A DNA stretch of 64,000 bases, taken from NCBI RefSeq assembly GCF_040215725.1, contig NZ_CP157967.1, positions 248,001 through 312,000 on the forward strand. The letters are read 5' to 3'. Below, piece by piece: positions 1-7,845 of the stretch. This DNA is from Rhizobium sp. ZPR4 (GTDB lineage: Bacteria; Pseudomonadota; Alphaproteobacteria; Rhizobiales; Rhizobiaceae). The notes below the pieces were generated by a model. It had not been told where the DNA came from and made no database searches. It saw only the letters and a list, made by a program, of their open reading frames with translations. A program made the position numbers and the translations under genes. Numbering within the stretch: position 1 is the first letter of the stretch; every line of letters starts with the position of its first letter.

Positions 1-1
1 T

Positions 2-1507
2 TCGCTCGGCAATGGACGCAAATCCGCCGGTTCGAATACCGGAACCGACGTGACGACGAATGCGAACACGACATCCAGTGACGATGCGGATGAGGACACG
101 GGCACGGTGAAGACGGCAGCGAATAATCTTGCGTCGATAACCCTCACCATTGATGAAAGCGCCAATGCCGGAGCTGGAATGATCGATACGTCCGGAGCCA
201 ATCTGGCCAACCCCGCCGGCCTTGCCAAGGGCGCGAAAGCCTCTCAGACCGCCGGCGCCGCATCGCTCTCGAAATCGCTGATAGAGCTGCAGAAAGCAGC
301 TTCGGCCGCTGCCGAAGGCGATGCGACCCCCGTTGATGCTGATCAGCCGGCCGCAGCCGCCGATCCGACCACGCCGACGACCGATGCCGGCAAGGTGCCG
401 GCGCAGCCGACGGCACTCGATCAGCTGGCCGAGATCGCGCAGCAATTGGCCGATGTCGCGACGACCGATGGTCAGACGGCGCCGGTCAAGGGCGACGGTA
501 AAACGCCCGCCGTGAAGGATGGAAAGAATGTCCAGTCCACGGACGATGGTAAGTCTGCATCGACACAAGACAGCCAGCCGACCAATACGATTTCCGATGC
601 CTTGTCGCTGCTGAACGTTGCGCAGCCCGTTGTTGCGGCGCAGGTTAGCACGACCCAAGTCAGCACGACGCAGACCGGCAAGACGGCAGACGATTCGAAG
701 GTCCAGTCATTGCCATCAGGCCAAGCAGCACTCGCTGATGATGCTTCGGACACTGCCTTGACGTTGCCGGATGATGCCAAGGGAACGGATGCCGCGCAAA
801 CATTCCGTCTGACGCGGGCGGACGGCCGAGGCAGCGCGCTCGACCTGTCGATCAGCAAGGGCAGCGATGACGTTGCCGATGTCAAGGTCGGTGCTGCAGC
901 CGGCGGCGATGCGGTCGCGGTCACCGTGCTCGATTCGCGCCGTTACCTGGGGCTTGCTTCCAACTCGGCGCTCGTTGCCGGAACCATGGCCGGTGATCGC
1001 GAATGGTCGGCGGCGATGCAGCCGGGTTCGGCGCTTTCCAATGCCGCGAACCTGACGAGCACCGGCAAGGTCGTCAACACGCTGAAGATCCAGCTGAGCC
1101 CCGACAATCTCGGCGACGTGACGGCAACCATGCGGCTCTCCGGCGACCAGTTGAGCGTCGACCTGAAGGTTCAGACGAGCGAAGCCTACAGGCAGCTTCA
1201 CGCCGATCAAAGCCACATGGTCGATGCGTTGCGCGCGCAAGGCTATCAGGTCGACAATATCACCGTCTCCCTGGCGTCCAATGCCGACCAGCAGTCGGAT
1301 AGCGGTCGCAATTCCGGATCGAACCAGCCACAGCAGCAGTCCCTGTTGAACCAGGGACAGGGGGGCGACGCACGCTCCAGAGGCCAGAACTATTCAGGGC
1401 AGCAGGCAAATGGAAACGATGGCAATCGCAGTTCGGGTGAGCGCGGTGTTGAGGACGGCGCTGCTGGTGGCATGCAGCGTTCTCGCTCTGGGGCGGTTTA
1501 CCTCTGA
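2..1507 (+). CDS. fliK: Flagellar hook-length control protein FliK (formerly MotD), 5' end outside the window
   Basis: FliK measures the growing hook and switches export from hook to filament substrates. The frame is open to the left edge and an in-frame GTG lies at 50, so the true start is probably upstream. Counting from that GTG, about 330 residues are Ala/Asp/Thr-rich and low in complexity, typical of the FliK ruler region. Residues 338-410 match the conserved Flg_hook C-terminal domain (LQ-type core with LSPDNLGDV, then a hydrophobic ITVSLA strand). A Gln/Ser/Gly-rich tail of about 75 residues follows. In Sinorhizobium this gene was first called motD and later reassigned as fliK; it follows motB and motC there, which would lie left of this window. 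Its 3' end overlaps the next gene by about 90 bases. Confidence 0.85.
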   Translation, partial: SLGNGRKSAGSNTGTDVTTNANTTSSDDADEDTGTVKTAANNLASITLTIDESANAGAGMIDTSGANLANPAGLAKGAKASQTAGAASLSKSLIELQKAASAAAEGDATPVDADQPAAAADPTTPTTDAGKVPAQPTALDQLAEIAQQLADVATTDGQTAPVKGDGKTPAVKDGKNVQSTDDGKSASTQDSQPTNTISDALSLLNVAQPVVAAQVSTTQVSTTQTGKTADDSKVQSLPSGQAALADDASDTALTLPDDAKGTDAAQTFRLTRADGRGSALDLSISKGSDDVADVKVGAAAGGDAVAVTVLDSRRYLGLASNSALVAGTMAGDREWSAAMQPGSALSNAANLTSTGKVVNTLKIQLSPDNLGDVTATMRLSGDQLSVDLKVQTSEAYRQLHADQSHMVDALRAQGYQVDNITVSLASNADQQSDSGRNSGSNQPQQQSLLNQGQGGDARSRGQNYSGQQANGNDGNRSSGERGVEDGAAGGMQRSRSGAVYL

Positions 1508-2042
1508 GGCGCATGCATCGGGCAATGCGGCGCCGCCTGACAATGGTGCCGCGGGCCTTTGCGAACGCGAAATCCAGTCTGCCGCCGCAAAATACGGCAT
1601 ACCGGAAGGGATCCTTTATTCGGTCGGTCTGACAGAGACGGGGCGCAAGGGATCGCTCTATCCCTACGCTCTCAATGTCGAGGGGCGTCCGATCTTTCCG
1701 CCATCGGAGGACGCCGCCCTGCAGATATTCGCCGCGGCGCGGCAGAATGGGGCAAAGCTTATCGATGTCGGCTGTATGCAGATCAATCAGTATTTCCATG
1801 GCGAAAACTTTACATCCGTCACCGCCATGTTCGACCCGCGCAGTAATGTCGAGTATGCCGCAAAATTTCTCCGCAATCTGCATGACAGGCATGAGACCTG
1901 GACGATGGCGGTAGCTAGATACCACGCCGGACCGAACAACGACCCCGCCCAGAAGGTCTATGTCTGCCGCGTGATCGCCAATCTGGTCGCCACCGGCTAC
2001 GGAAAATGGACGCCCAATGCGGCGACGTTCTGTCGGGATTAG
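1410..2042 (+). CDS. Exported lytic-transglycosylase-like protein at the motE position
   Basis: A predicted periplasmic protein of 210 residues. The N-terminus is a signal peptide ending around AHA-SG (residues 34-38); a second ATG at 1419 would remove three residues. The mature part resembles the SLT/VirB1-like fold: a candidate catalytic glutamate in GLTETG (E76), the VGCMQIN strand (120-126, replacing the usual GLMQI) and ARYHAGPN (169-176) near the end. Mature cysteines lie at 51, 122, 186 and 208. By position between fliK and rem it corresponds to Sinorhizobium motE, described as a chaperone of periplasmic MotC that forms disulfide-linked dimers; that equivalence is inferred from synteny and memory. 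It may either cut peptidoglycan for the motor or serve MotC. The fold call is fairly firm, the activity is not. Confidence 0.7.
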   Translation: METMAIAVRVSAVLRTALLVACSVLALGRFTSEAHASGNAAPPDNGAAGLCEREIQSAAAKYGIPEGILYSVGLTETGRKGSLYPYALNVEGRPIFPPSEDAALQIFAAARQNGAKLIDVGCMQINQYFHGENFTSVTAMFDPRSNVEYAAKFLRNLHDRHETWTMAVARYHAGPNNDPAQKVYVCRVIANLVATGYGKWTPNAATFCRD

Positions 2043-2321
2043 ACACCCATAAGTTGTGCATCGCTTCCGGTTAGCCGCCGCTAACCCAATCGAAGCAGTT
2101 GACTGCCGTGGATTTGCCTAAAATGCGCATGTTAATAATACGCCCGCTAACAACTTTTTTATCGGTGTAAAACGCTGACTACCTACTACATCTAGTGCAA
2201 ATCGCACCCGTATAGTTAATCAATTATTAATTTCTGCCACTCATTTCCGACAGTTGTTCGTGATTCGCCCGATTCGTACCCATAGGTCATCGAAACACCA
2301 CACTGATTCGGAGGCGGACGA

Positions 2322-2993
2322 ATGATCGTAGTGGTTGATGAGCGAGAGCTCGTTAAGGACGGATATACATCACTGTTTGGACGCGAGGGCATCCCTTCGA
2401 CGGGATTTGATCCGCGTGAATTCGGCGAATGGGTCACGACGGCGGCAGAGGGCGATATTGCCGCTGTGGAAGCCTTTCTGATCGGACAGGGCCAGCAGGT
2501 GCATGAGCTCCCAAGGGCTATTCGCGACCGGACGGCAGCACCTGTCATCGCGGTGAGCGACCAGCCCTCGCTGGAAGCCACGCTTGCACTTTTCGATTGT
2601 GGCGTCGACGATGTCGTGCGCAAGCCGGTGCATCCTCGCGAAATCCTTGCCAGGGCCGCGGCGATCCGCCGCCGGTTGAAGGCGATCAGCAACTATACCG
2701 ATATCGGCCCCATTCGCGTCTTCGCGGATGGCCGTGATCCGGAAATCAACGGTTCCGTATTTGCCTTGCCGCGCCGCGAGCGCCGCATCCTCGAATATTT
2801 GATCTCCAATCGCGGTCGCCGTGTGACGAAGACGCAGATCTTCAACGCCATCTACGGCATCTTCGACGAGGAAGTCGAAGAGAACGTGGTTGAAAGCCAT
2901 ATTTCCAAGTTGCGCAAGAAGCTGCGCAAGAAGCTCGGCTTCGACCCGGTCGATTCCAAGCGCTTCCTCGGTTACTGCATCGATTGGAGCTGA
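2322..2993 (+). CDS. rem: Rem, OmpR-like transcriptional regulator of motility
   Basis: Rem activates flagellar and motility genes during exponential growth in Sinorhizobium and is itself controlled by VisNR. The protein has 223 residues: a receiver-like N-terminal half (1-120) and an OmpR/PhoB winged-helix DNA-binding domain (about 128-223, ending in the [13 protein letters not shown] recognition helix). The receiver half is unorthodox: the acidic pair is reduced to DE, and at the usual phospho-aspartate strand it reads AVEAFLIG with no aspartate, while the late lysine (RKPVHP) is kept. This fits regulation by protein level instead of phosphorylation. The start is set by a good ribosome binding site (GGAGGCGG). 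A 279-base gap upstream holds its promoter, and a very strong terminator follows. Confidence 0.9.
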   Translation: MIVVVDERELVKDGYTSLFGREGIPSTGFDPREFGEWVTTAAEGDIAAVEAFLIGQGQQVHELPRAIRDRTAAPVIAVSDQPSLEATLALFDCGVDDVVRKPVHPREILARAAAIRRRLKAISNYTDIGPIRVFADGRDPEINGSVFALPRRERRILEYLISNRGRRVTKTQIFNAIYGIFDEEVEENVVESHISKLRKKLRKKLGFDPVDSKRFLGYCIDWS

Positions 2994-3029
2994 TGCTCCC
3001 GGTCGTGCATCCCCGGTAATAAACTCATG

Positions 3030-3072
3030 AACAGGCCCGAGAATCATTTGATTCTCGGGCCTGTTCCTTTTT
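3030..3072 (+). terminator. Rho-independent terminator after rem
   Basis: A perfect 17-base inverted repeat (AACAGGCCCGAGAATCA at 3030-3046, its complement at 3049-3065) separated by only TT and followed by CCTTTTT. It should end the rem transcript and isolate the flgK operon. Confidence 0.9.
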
Positions 3073-3265
3073 GGCTGCCGGATCGATATGGCGCCGAAAG
3101 GTACGTTGCCCCTTACCATTTCGACACGCAGCAGCTGGCGGTAGGGCCGCTTGATAGTGCTCTTGACGACGCTTTTCGCGATGATCGGTTTTTCGTCCTC
3201 TCAGACAGCTTCACGCAAGGCCCACCACCTACTCTCAGTCGTATGAAGGATAACGAGGATTCCAG

Positions 3266-3505
3266 ATGAGGAATTTCGGCAGCATGAAGACCGTACTTGC
3301 GGAAGCGGATGCACCGGCGGCTCGCCTCGGCGTCGCTTTTGGCGACGGTGCTCGCGTCTTGCAGCATGCTTGCGGAAGGGTGTTGCCGGTTCGCTCCGGC
3401 GATCGTCCATCCGCTGCCAATGACAATCTGGTCTATTTCGCCGGCCTTGTTCTGACAGGCTATTCCGACACTTCCGGCGCGCCTTCGGCCAATCTGCCGC
3501 GCTAA
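3266..3505 (+). CDS. Small hypothetical protein between rem and flgK
   Basis: Unrecognised 79-residue product. A GAGG Shine-Dalgarno lies at 3255-3258, a suitable distance before the ATG, and the stop is 24 bases before flgK, so it could be co-transcribed with flgK. There is no signal peptide or clear membrane helix. Residues 47-51 read PSAANDN-like, a short motif I associate with small rhizobial proteins, though I cannot search for it here. It occupies the place where Sinorhizobium and Agrobacterium carry flgE, but it is far too short to be FlgE and lacks the FlgE N-terminal signature. Real gene or chance frame remains open. Confidence 0.45.
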   Translation: MRNFGSMKTVLAEADAPAARLGVAFGDGARVLQHACGRVLPVRSGDRPSAANDNLVYFAGLVLTGYSDTSGAPSANLPR

Positions 3506-3529
3506 AACGAATAGGGTATCGAGTCAGTC

Positions 3530-5020
3530 ATGTCGCTCACAACAGCTCTCAATAACGCGCAGGCAATATTCAACAATACCGGCACGCAGAGCAGCGTCGT
3601 GTCGAACAATATCGCCAACGCCAACAACACGAATTATTCGCGTCGTCAGGCGGTCGTAACGACCAACATGGCTGGCGCTCAGGTGGTGCAGATTGCCCGC
3701 AGCAGCGAACCGGCGCTGCAGAAAACCTATCTCAGCTCGGCGTCGTCGGATGCGGCACAGCAGCTGCTGTTGAACGCCTATACCAATCTTCAGTCGGCCA
3801 CGCTTGGCGGCAACGACAACGAGATCGCGCCGGCGACCTATCTGTCGGCATTCCAAGATGCGATGCAGAATTATTCGGGATCGCCGTCCAATGCTACGGC
3901 GGCGCAATCTGCGATCAATGCTGCTCAGAGCCTGGCCACATCGCTCAACAACGCCACGACGGCAGTGCAGAGCGCCCGTACCGACGCCGACAAGCAGATC
4001 AGCTCCGACGTCGACACGCTAAACAGTCTGCTGAAGCAGTTCCAGACCGCCAACGACGCGGTGAAATCGGCAACGACCACCGCTGGCCCGACGTCGAGCG
4101 CCCTTGCCGACGCGATGGATCAGCGCGATTCGATCCTGAATCAGATTTCGAAGATTGTCGGCGTGACAACCGTGACGCGCGGCAACAACGACATGGCGCT
4201 CTACACCACGAGCGGGACGACCCTGTTCGAGACCATTCCGCGCACGGTGACGTTTCAGCCGACGACGACCTATACGGCAGACACGACAGGCAACGGCGTT
4301 TACATTGATGGCGTTGCGCTGACCTCGGGTCAGGGTGCGAATACGACGGCACAGGGCACGCTTCAGGCAGCACTTCAGATTCGTGATGATGTTGCGCCGA
4401 CCTATCAGAAGCAGCTCGATGAAATGGCTCGAGGGCTGGTTACGGTTTTCGCGGAAACGAATAGCGATTCCTCAAAGCCGACCCTGCCCGGTCTGTTTAC
4501 CTGGACCGGCGGCAGTGTTCCGACCGATGCCACCGCGGTTACGGGTTTGGCCGGTTCGATAACCGTTAATTCGAAATTAATCACGTCCCAAGGTGGTGAT
4601 CCAACACTGCTGCGTGATGGTGGTATTAACAACGATAGTACTACCGGCGAAACCGGTTATACCAAGAATACCAGCGGCGACAGTGGATATTCCACCCAGC
4701 TTGATGCCTACATCACCGGCATGAATACGAAAATGGCGTTCGATCCTACGGCCGGCTCCGACACCAGTGCCACGCTCATGGATTATTCGGCGAGCTCCGT
4801 CGGTTGGCTCGAAGGTCAGCGCAGCACGGCAACGACCGCAGGGGAAAATACCTCTGCTGCTCTTTCGCGCTCCTCGAGCGCCTATTCGAACGCGACGGGC
4901 GTCAATCTCGACGAAGAGTTGACGCTGATGATGGATATCGAACAGTCTTACAAGGCTGGAACGAAGATATTGAACGCAGTCAATGAAATGCTTCAAGCGG
5001 TATTGGATATTGCGAGCTAA
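3530..5020 (+). CDS. flgK: Flagellar hook-associated protein 1 (FlgK)
   Basis: FlgK forms the first hook-filament junction ring outside the cell and is exported by the flagellar type III system. The product has 496 residues. The N-terminus (about 1-45) carries the rod/hook/HAP heptad region with SNNIANANNTNYSRR; the C-terminus (about 455-496) carries the matching helix, with NLDEELTLMMDIEQSYKAG and ILNAVNEMLQAVLDI. The middle is Ser/Thr-rich, as is usual for rhizobial FlgK. The start ATG has only a weak GAG upstream. flgL begins three bases after the stop, so the two are tightly co-transcribed. Confidence 0.95.
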   Translation: MSLTTALNNAQAIFNNTGTQSSVVSNNIANANNTNYSRRQAVVTTNMAGAQVVQIARSSEPALQKTYLSSASSDAAQQLLLNAYTNLQSATLGGNDNEIAPATYLSAFQDAMQNYSGSPSNATAAQSAINAAQSLATSLNNATTAVQSARTDADKQISSDVDTLNSLLKQFQTANDAVKSATTTAGPTSSALADAMDQRDSILNQISKIVGVTTVTRGNNDMALYTTSGTTLFETIPRTVTFQPTTTYTADTTGNGVYIDGVALTSGQGANTTAQGTLQAALQIRDDVAPTYQKQLDEMARGLVTVFAETNSDSSKPTLPGLFTWTGGSVPTDATAVTGLAGSITVNSKLITSQGGDPTLLRDGGINNDSTTGETGYTKNTSGDSGYSTQLDAYITGMNTKMAFDPTAGSDTSATLMDYSASSVGWLEGQRSTATTAGENTSAALSRSSSAYSNATGVNLDEELTLMMDIEQSYKAGTKILNAVNEMLQAVLDIAS

Positions 5021-5023
5021 GCC

Positions 5024-6073
5024 ATGAAACTTTCTTTCATTTCGAGCACGGCCATTCAGAACGCCATGCGCCAGACGATTCGTCAGGCGCAGAATGAGAT
5101 GACGAGCGCTTCGACGGAGGCGACCACGGGCGTCTATGCCGACATCGGGGTCGCGCTCGGCAGCAGCACGTCGCTGAATGTAAATCTGACGCGGGACGTG
5201 TCTCGCATCGATTCCATTCTCAGCAGCAACTCCGTTGCGAACCAGCGCATGACGACTTCGCAGACCGCCTTGACCGGCATGGGCACGCAGGCGCAGAACC
5301 TGATGGACCAGCTCGTGGCGCTAAGTGGCAACACCGATGGCAGCAGCGTCGCCCTGGCGCAGCAGACCGCGACATCGACCCTGTCGAGTGTCATCGCATC
5401 GGCCAATACGATGGTGAATGGCGAGTATCTCTTTGCCGGAACCAATACCGATGTCCAGCCGATGACGGACAATTCCTCGGCAACGAACGCGGATATTCAG
5501 TCGCAATTGACGACCTACATGGCAAATCAGTCGCCGCCTGTAACCGCAGATACCATATCCGCGGATCAGATAACGGATTTCATCACCAATACTGTCGAGC
5601 CGATGTTCACCTCCGATAGCAGCTGGTCGAGCTGGTCGAGTGCGTCTGATCAGAACATGACGAGCCGCATCAATAATTCGGAGGTCATCGAAACCTCGAC
5701 GAACTCGAATTCATCCGGTATGCGGTATCTGGCACTGGCGACCAGTGTGACCAACGCACTGATGGGCACGCCACCCGGTCTCAATCAAAGCGCGGTGAAT
5801 ACTGTCACGCAGCAGGCTATCAGCTATACGCGCCAGTCGATCGACGGGTTGAACAGCCAGGCAAGCCAGCTTGGTCTCTCGCAATCACGGCTGTCGGATG
5901 CGAATACGACGCTGAACTCTCAGAAGACCATTCTCAACACCAGTATCGGCGACTTGACCGGAGTCGACCCTTATGAGGCGTCGACCAAGGTCAATAGTCT
6001 CCAAACACAGCTCGAAACGGCTTACACGATTGTTTCCAAGATCCAGCAGTTAAGCCTTGTAAATTACCTTTGA
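5024..6073 (+). CDS. flgL: Flagellar hook-associated protein 3 (FlgL)
   Basis: FlgL forms the second junction layer between hook and filament and belongs to the flagellin superfamily. It has 349 residues. The N-terminal helix region (1-140) includes SSTAIQNAMRQTIRQAQNEM and an AGTNTD segment in the usual flagellin-like position; the C-terminal helices (about 255-345) end in LQTQLETAYTIVSKIQQLSLVNYL. Coding starts three bases after flgK. A 37-base gap then leads to flaF, again without a terminator. Confidence 0.93.
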   Translation: MKLSFISSTAIQNAMRQTIRQAQNEMTSASTEATTGVYADIGVALGSSTSLNVNLTRDVSRIDSILSSNSVANQRMTTSQTALTGMGTQAQNLMDQLVALSGNTDGSSVALAQQTATSTLSSVIASANTMVNGEYLFAGTNTDVQPMTDNSSATNADIQSQLTTYMANQSPPVTADTISADQITDFITNTVEPMFTSDSSWSSWSSASDQNMTSRINNSEVIETSTNSNSSGMRYLALATSVTNALMGTPPGLNQSAVNTVTQQAISYTRQSIDGLNSQASQLGLSQSRLSDANTTLNSQKTILNTSIGDLTGVDPYEASTKVNSLQTQLETAYTIVSKIQQLSLVNYL

Positions 6074-6110
6074 TGATCAAAGGGAAGTAATGACCAGGAA
6101 GGATGCATGA

Positions 6111-6458
6111 ATGTATCAGTTCTCATATGCGGAAGTCATGCAGGATGCAGTGGCCGACGCCAAGGAACGAGAACGACAAGTTCTGGACCGGTCGGTAGCT
6201 CTTCTCTCTGCGGCCCGTGATGCGGGGAAATACGGCCGTGAAGCGATCGAGGCTCTCTTCTATACGCGACGCCTATGGGTAAGCTTTGTCGAGGACCTCA
6301 AAAGCCCGGAGAACCAGCTCAACGTCGAACTGCGCGCCAATCTGATTTCGATCGCCATCTGGATATTGAAGGAATGCGAACGGATCAGGCGGCGCCAGTC
6401 GGAAAACTATCAAGGCATCATCGATGTCACCACCATCATCAGGGATGGACTTAAATGA
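6111..6458 (+). CDS. flaF: Flagellin biosynthesis regulator FlaF
   Basis: FlaF is an alphaproteobacterial protein that positively affects flagellin synthesis and acts against FlbT in Caulobacter and relatives. The 115-residue product is the expected family length, all-helical and without a signal peptide; [18 protein letters not shown] and [20 protein letters not shown] are characteristic stretches. The start has a good AGGAAGGA site. Its stop overlaps the start of flbT in an ATGA arrangement, implying translational coupling and matched amounts of the two antagonists. Confidence 0.93.
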   Translation: MYQFSYAEVMQDAVADAKERERQVLDRSVALLSAARDAGKYGREAIEALFYTRRLWVSFVEDLKSPENQLNVELRANLISIAIWILKECERIRRRQSENYQGIIDVTTIIRDGLK

Positions 6459-6907
6459 AAAGTACGCTTCGCATATCGCTTAAAGCCGGGGAAAAGATCT
6501 TTATCAACGGAGCCGTCCTGCGCGTCGATCGCAAGGTTGCTCTGGAATTCCTGAATGATGTGACATTCCTGCTCGAGAACCACGTGCTCCAGCCCGAGGA
6601 CGCGACGACGCCCTTGCGTCAGCTCTATTTCATCGCGCAGATGATTCTCATCAATCCGGAAGGCAAGGAACAGTCGACGGCTATGTTCCGCAAGTCGATC
6701 GTCATGCTGCTGTCGTGCTTCCACAATGAGGAAGTGCTGGCCGAGCTGAAGCGCATTGACGGCCTTGTCGCCACCGGCCGTGCCTTCGATGCGCTGAAGG
6801 CGATCCGTGGCCTCTACCCGGTCGAAGACAATATTCTGAACAACCAGGAAATGCCGGCGGCGACGATCGAGCACATCCGTCGGGAGATTGCTCCATGGCA
6901 GCGGTAG
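6455..6907 (+). CDS. flbT: Flagellin mRNA regulator FlbT
   Basis: FlbT binds the 5' untranslated region of flagellin mRNA and represses its translation or stability until the hook is complete (established in Caulobacter). The product has 150 residues; [17 protein letters not shown] at the N-terminus and the [15 protein letters not shown] block mark the family. It starts inside the flaF stop codon (ATGA) and its end overlaps flgD by 13 bases, so flaF, flbT and flgD form one coupled unit. Confidence 0.93.
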   Translation: MKSTLRISLKAGEKIFINGAVLRVDRKVALEFLNDVTFLLENHVLQPEDATTPLRQLYFIAQMILINPEGKEQSTAMFRKSIVMLLSCFHNEEVLAELKRIDGLVATGRAFDALKAIRGLYPVEDNILNNQEMPAATIEHIRREIAPWQR

Positions 6908-7401
6908 ACACCGTCACCAGCAGCACCAGCACCAGCAGTACTTCAAGCTCTTCGAGCGCGGCTGCCGCATCGGCGAGCGCCAGCCTGAATTATAACGACT
7001 TCCTGCAGCTTCTCATCGCGCAGATGCAGAACCAGGACCCGACGTCACCGATGGACGCCAGCCAGCAGATTTCGCAGCTGGCGAGCTTCTCCCAGGTCGA
7101 GCAGCAGATCCAGACGAACTCGCATCTGGAAACGGTGTTGCAGAACCAATGGATCTCGCAGGCATCCGACTATATCGGCAAGCAGATCATGAGCGCCGAT
7201 GGTAAGACGACAGGCACGATCAAGGAAGTGACCGTCTACACGGACGGTATCATCGCCCAGACCGATGCCGGCGACAAGATTCTGATCCAGGCGGGCGTAA
7301 CGATCGCTCCGGCGGGCACGACCATTGATCAGCCGACCACGTCGAGCGATAGTAGCACCAGCAGCGATTCGTCGAGCACGGATTCGACCAGCGGCACATG
7401 A
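6895..7401 (+). CDS. flgD: Flagellar hook assembly scaffold FlgD
   Basis: FlgD caps the growing hook and is removed afterwards. The 168-residue product begins with a low-complexity Ser/Thr/Ala tract (about residues 4-32), then the FlgD signature [19 protein letters not shown] and [17 protein letters not shown], and ends with another Ser/Thr/Asp tract (about 148-168). It is shorter than enteric FlgD (about 230 residues) because the C-terminal Tudor/FnIII part is reduced, which is common in rhizobia. The ATG lies inside flbT. Its stop codon sits in the loop of a perfect hairpin. Confidence 0.92.
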   Translation: MAAVDTVTSSTSTSSTSSSSSAAAASASASLNYNDFLQLLIAQMQNQDPTSPMDASQQISQLASFSQVEQQIQTNSHLETVLQNQWISQASDYIGKQIMSADGKTTGTIKEVTVYTDGIIAQTDAGDKILIQAGVTIAPAGTTIDQPTTSSDSSTSSDSSSTDSTSGT

Positions 7402-7411
7402 TGTGCCGCTG
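7389..7411 (+). terminator. Hairpin with the flgD stop codon in its loop
   Basis: A perfect 10-base inverted repeat (CAGCGGCACA at 7389-7398 and its complement at 7402-7411) encloses TGA, the flgD stop. No T-run follows, so it is more likely an RNA-stability or processing hairpin within the operon than a full terminator. Confidence 0.5.
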
Positions 7412-7430
7412 AACCGGGAGTGGACATGCC

Positions 7431-7697
7431 ATGAATGAAGCCGATGCATTGGATATCTTCCAGGCGGCAATCTGGACGGTGCTTGTGGCTTCCGGACCGG
7501 CTGTTATCGCCGCCATGGTCGTCGGTTTGGTGATCGCCCTGATCCAGGCGCTGACCCAGGTGCAGGAGGCGACATTGACCTTCGTGCCGAAGATCGTCGC
7601 CGTCATGGTCACGATCGGCATCTCGGCGCCGTTCGTCGGCGCACAGATTTCGATCTTCACCAATCTCGTCTTCTCCCGCATCCAATCGGGTTTCTAA
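7431..7697 (+). CDS. fliQ: Flagellar export apparatus protein FliQ
   Basis: FliQ is a small inner-membrane part of the flagellar type III export gate, working with FliP, FliR, FlhA and FlhB. The product has 88 residues, the standard length, with two hydrophobic helices (about 14-40 and 52-75) and the family pattern ALIQALTQVQEATLTFVPKI. It follows flgD by 29 bases. A short GGCC hairpin (7708-7727) lies between it and flhA. Confidence 0.95.
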   Translation: MNEADALDIFQAAIWTVLVASGPAVIAAMVVGLVIALIQALTQVQEATLTFVPKIVAVMVTIGISAPFVGAQISIFTNLVFSRIQSGF

Positions 7698-7845
7698 GAT
7701 AAATCTGAAGGCCATTTCGGCCTCCGGATCGCGCTCATCGATGGCAACGGCCATGCTCGCGCAAGCTTCGACCTTTAGAGGTCGGTTCCAATAGGGCAGG
7801 CGGCTCAGCCGTTTGCCACCTCTCATGAAGAGACGGAACCGGTCG

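Noticed and set aside
3027..3269. An 80-residue plus-strand frame after rem
   Set aside because: Its first codons are the terminator stem itself and there is no ribosome site.
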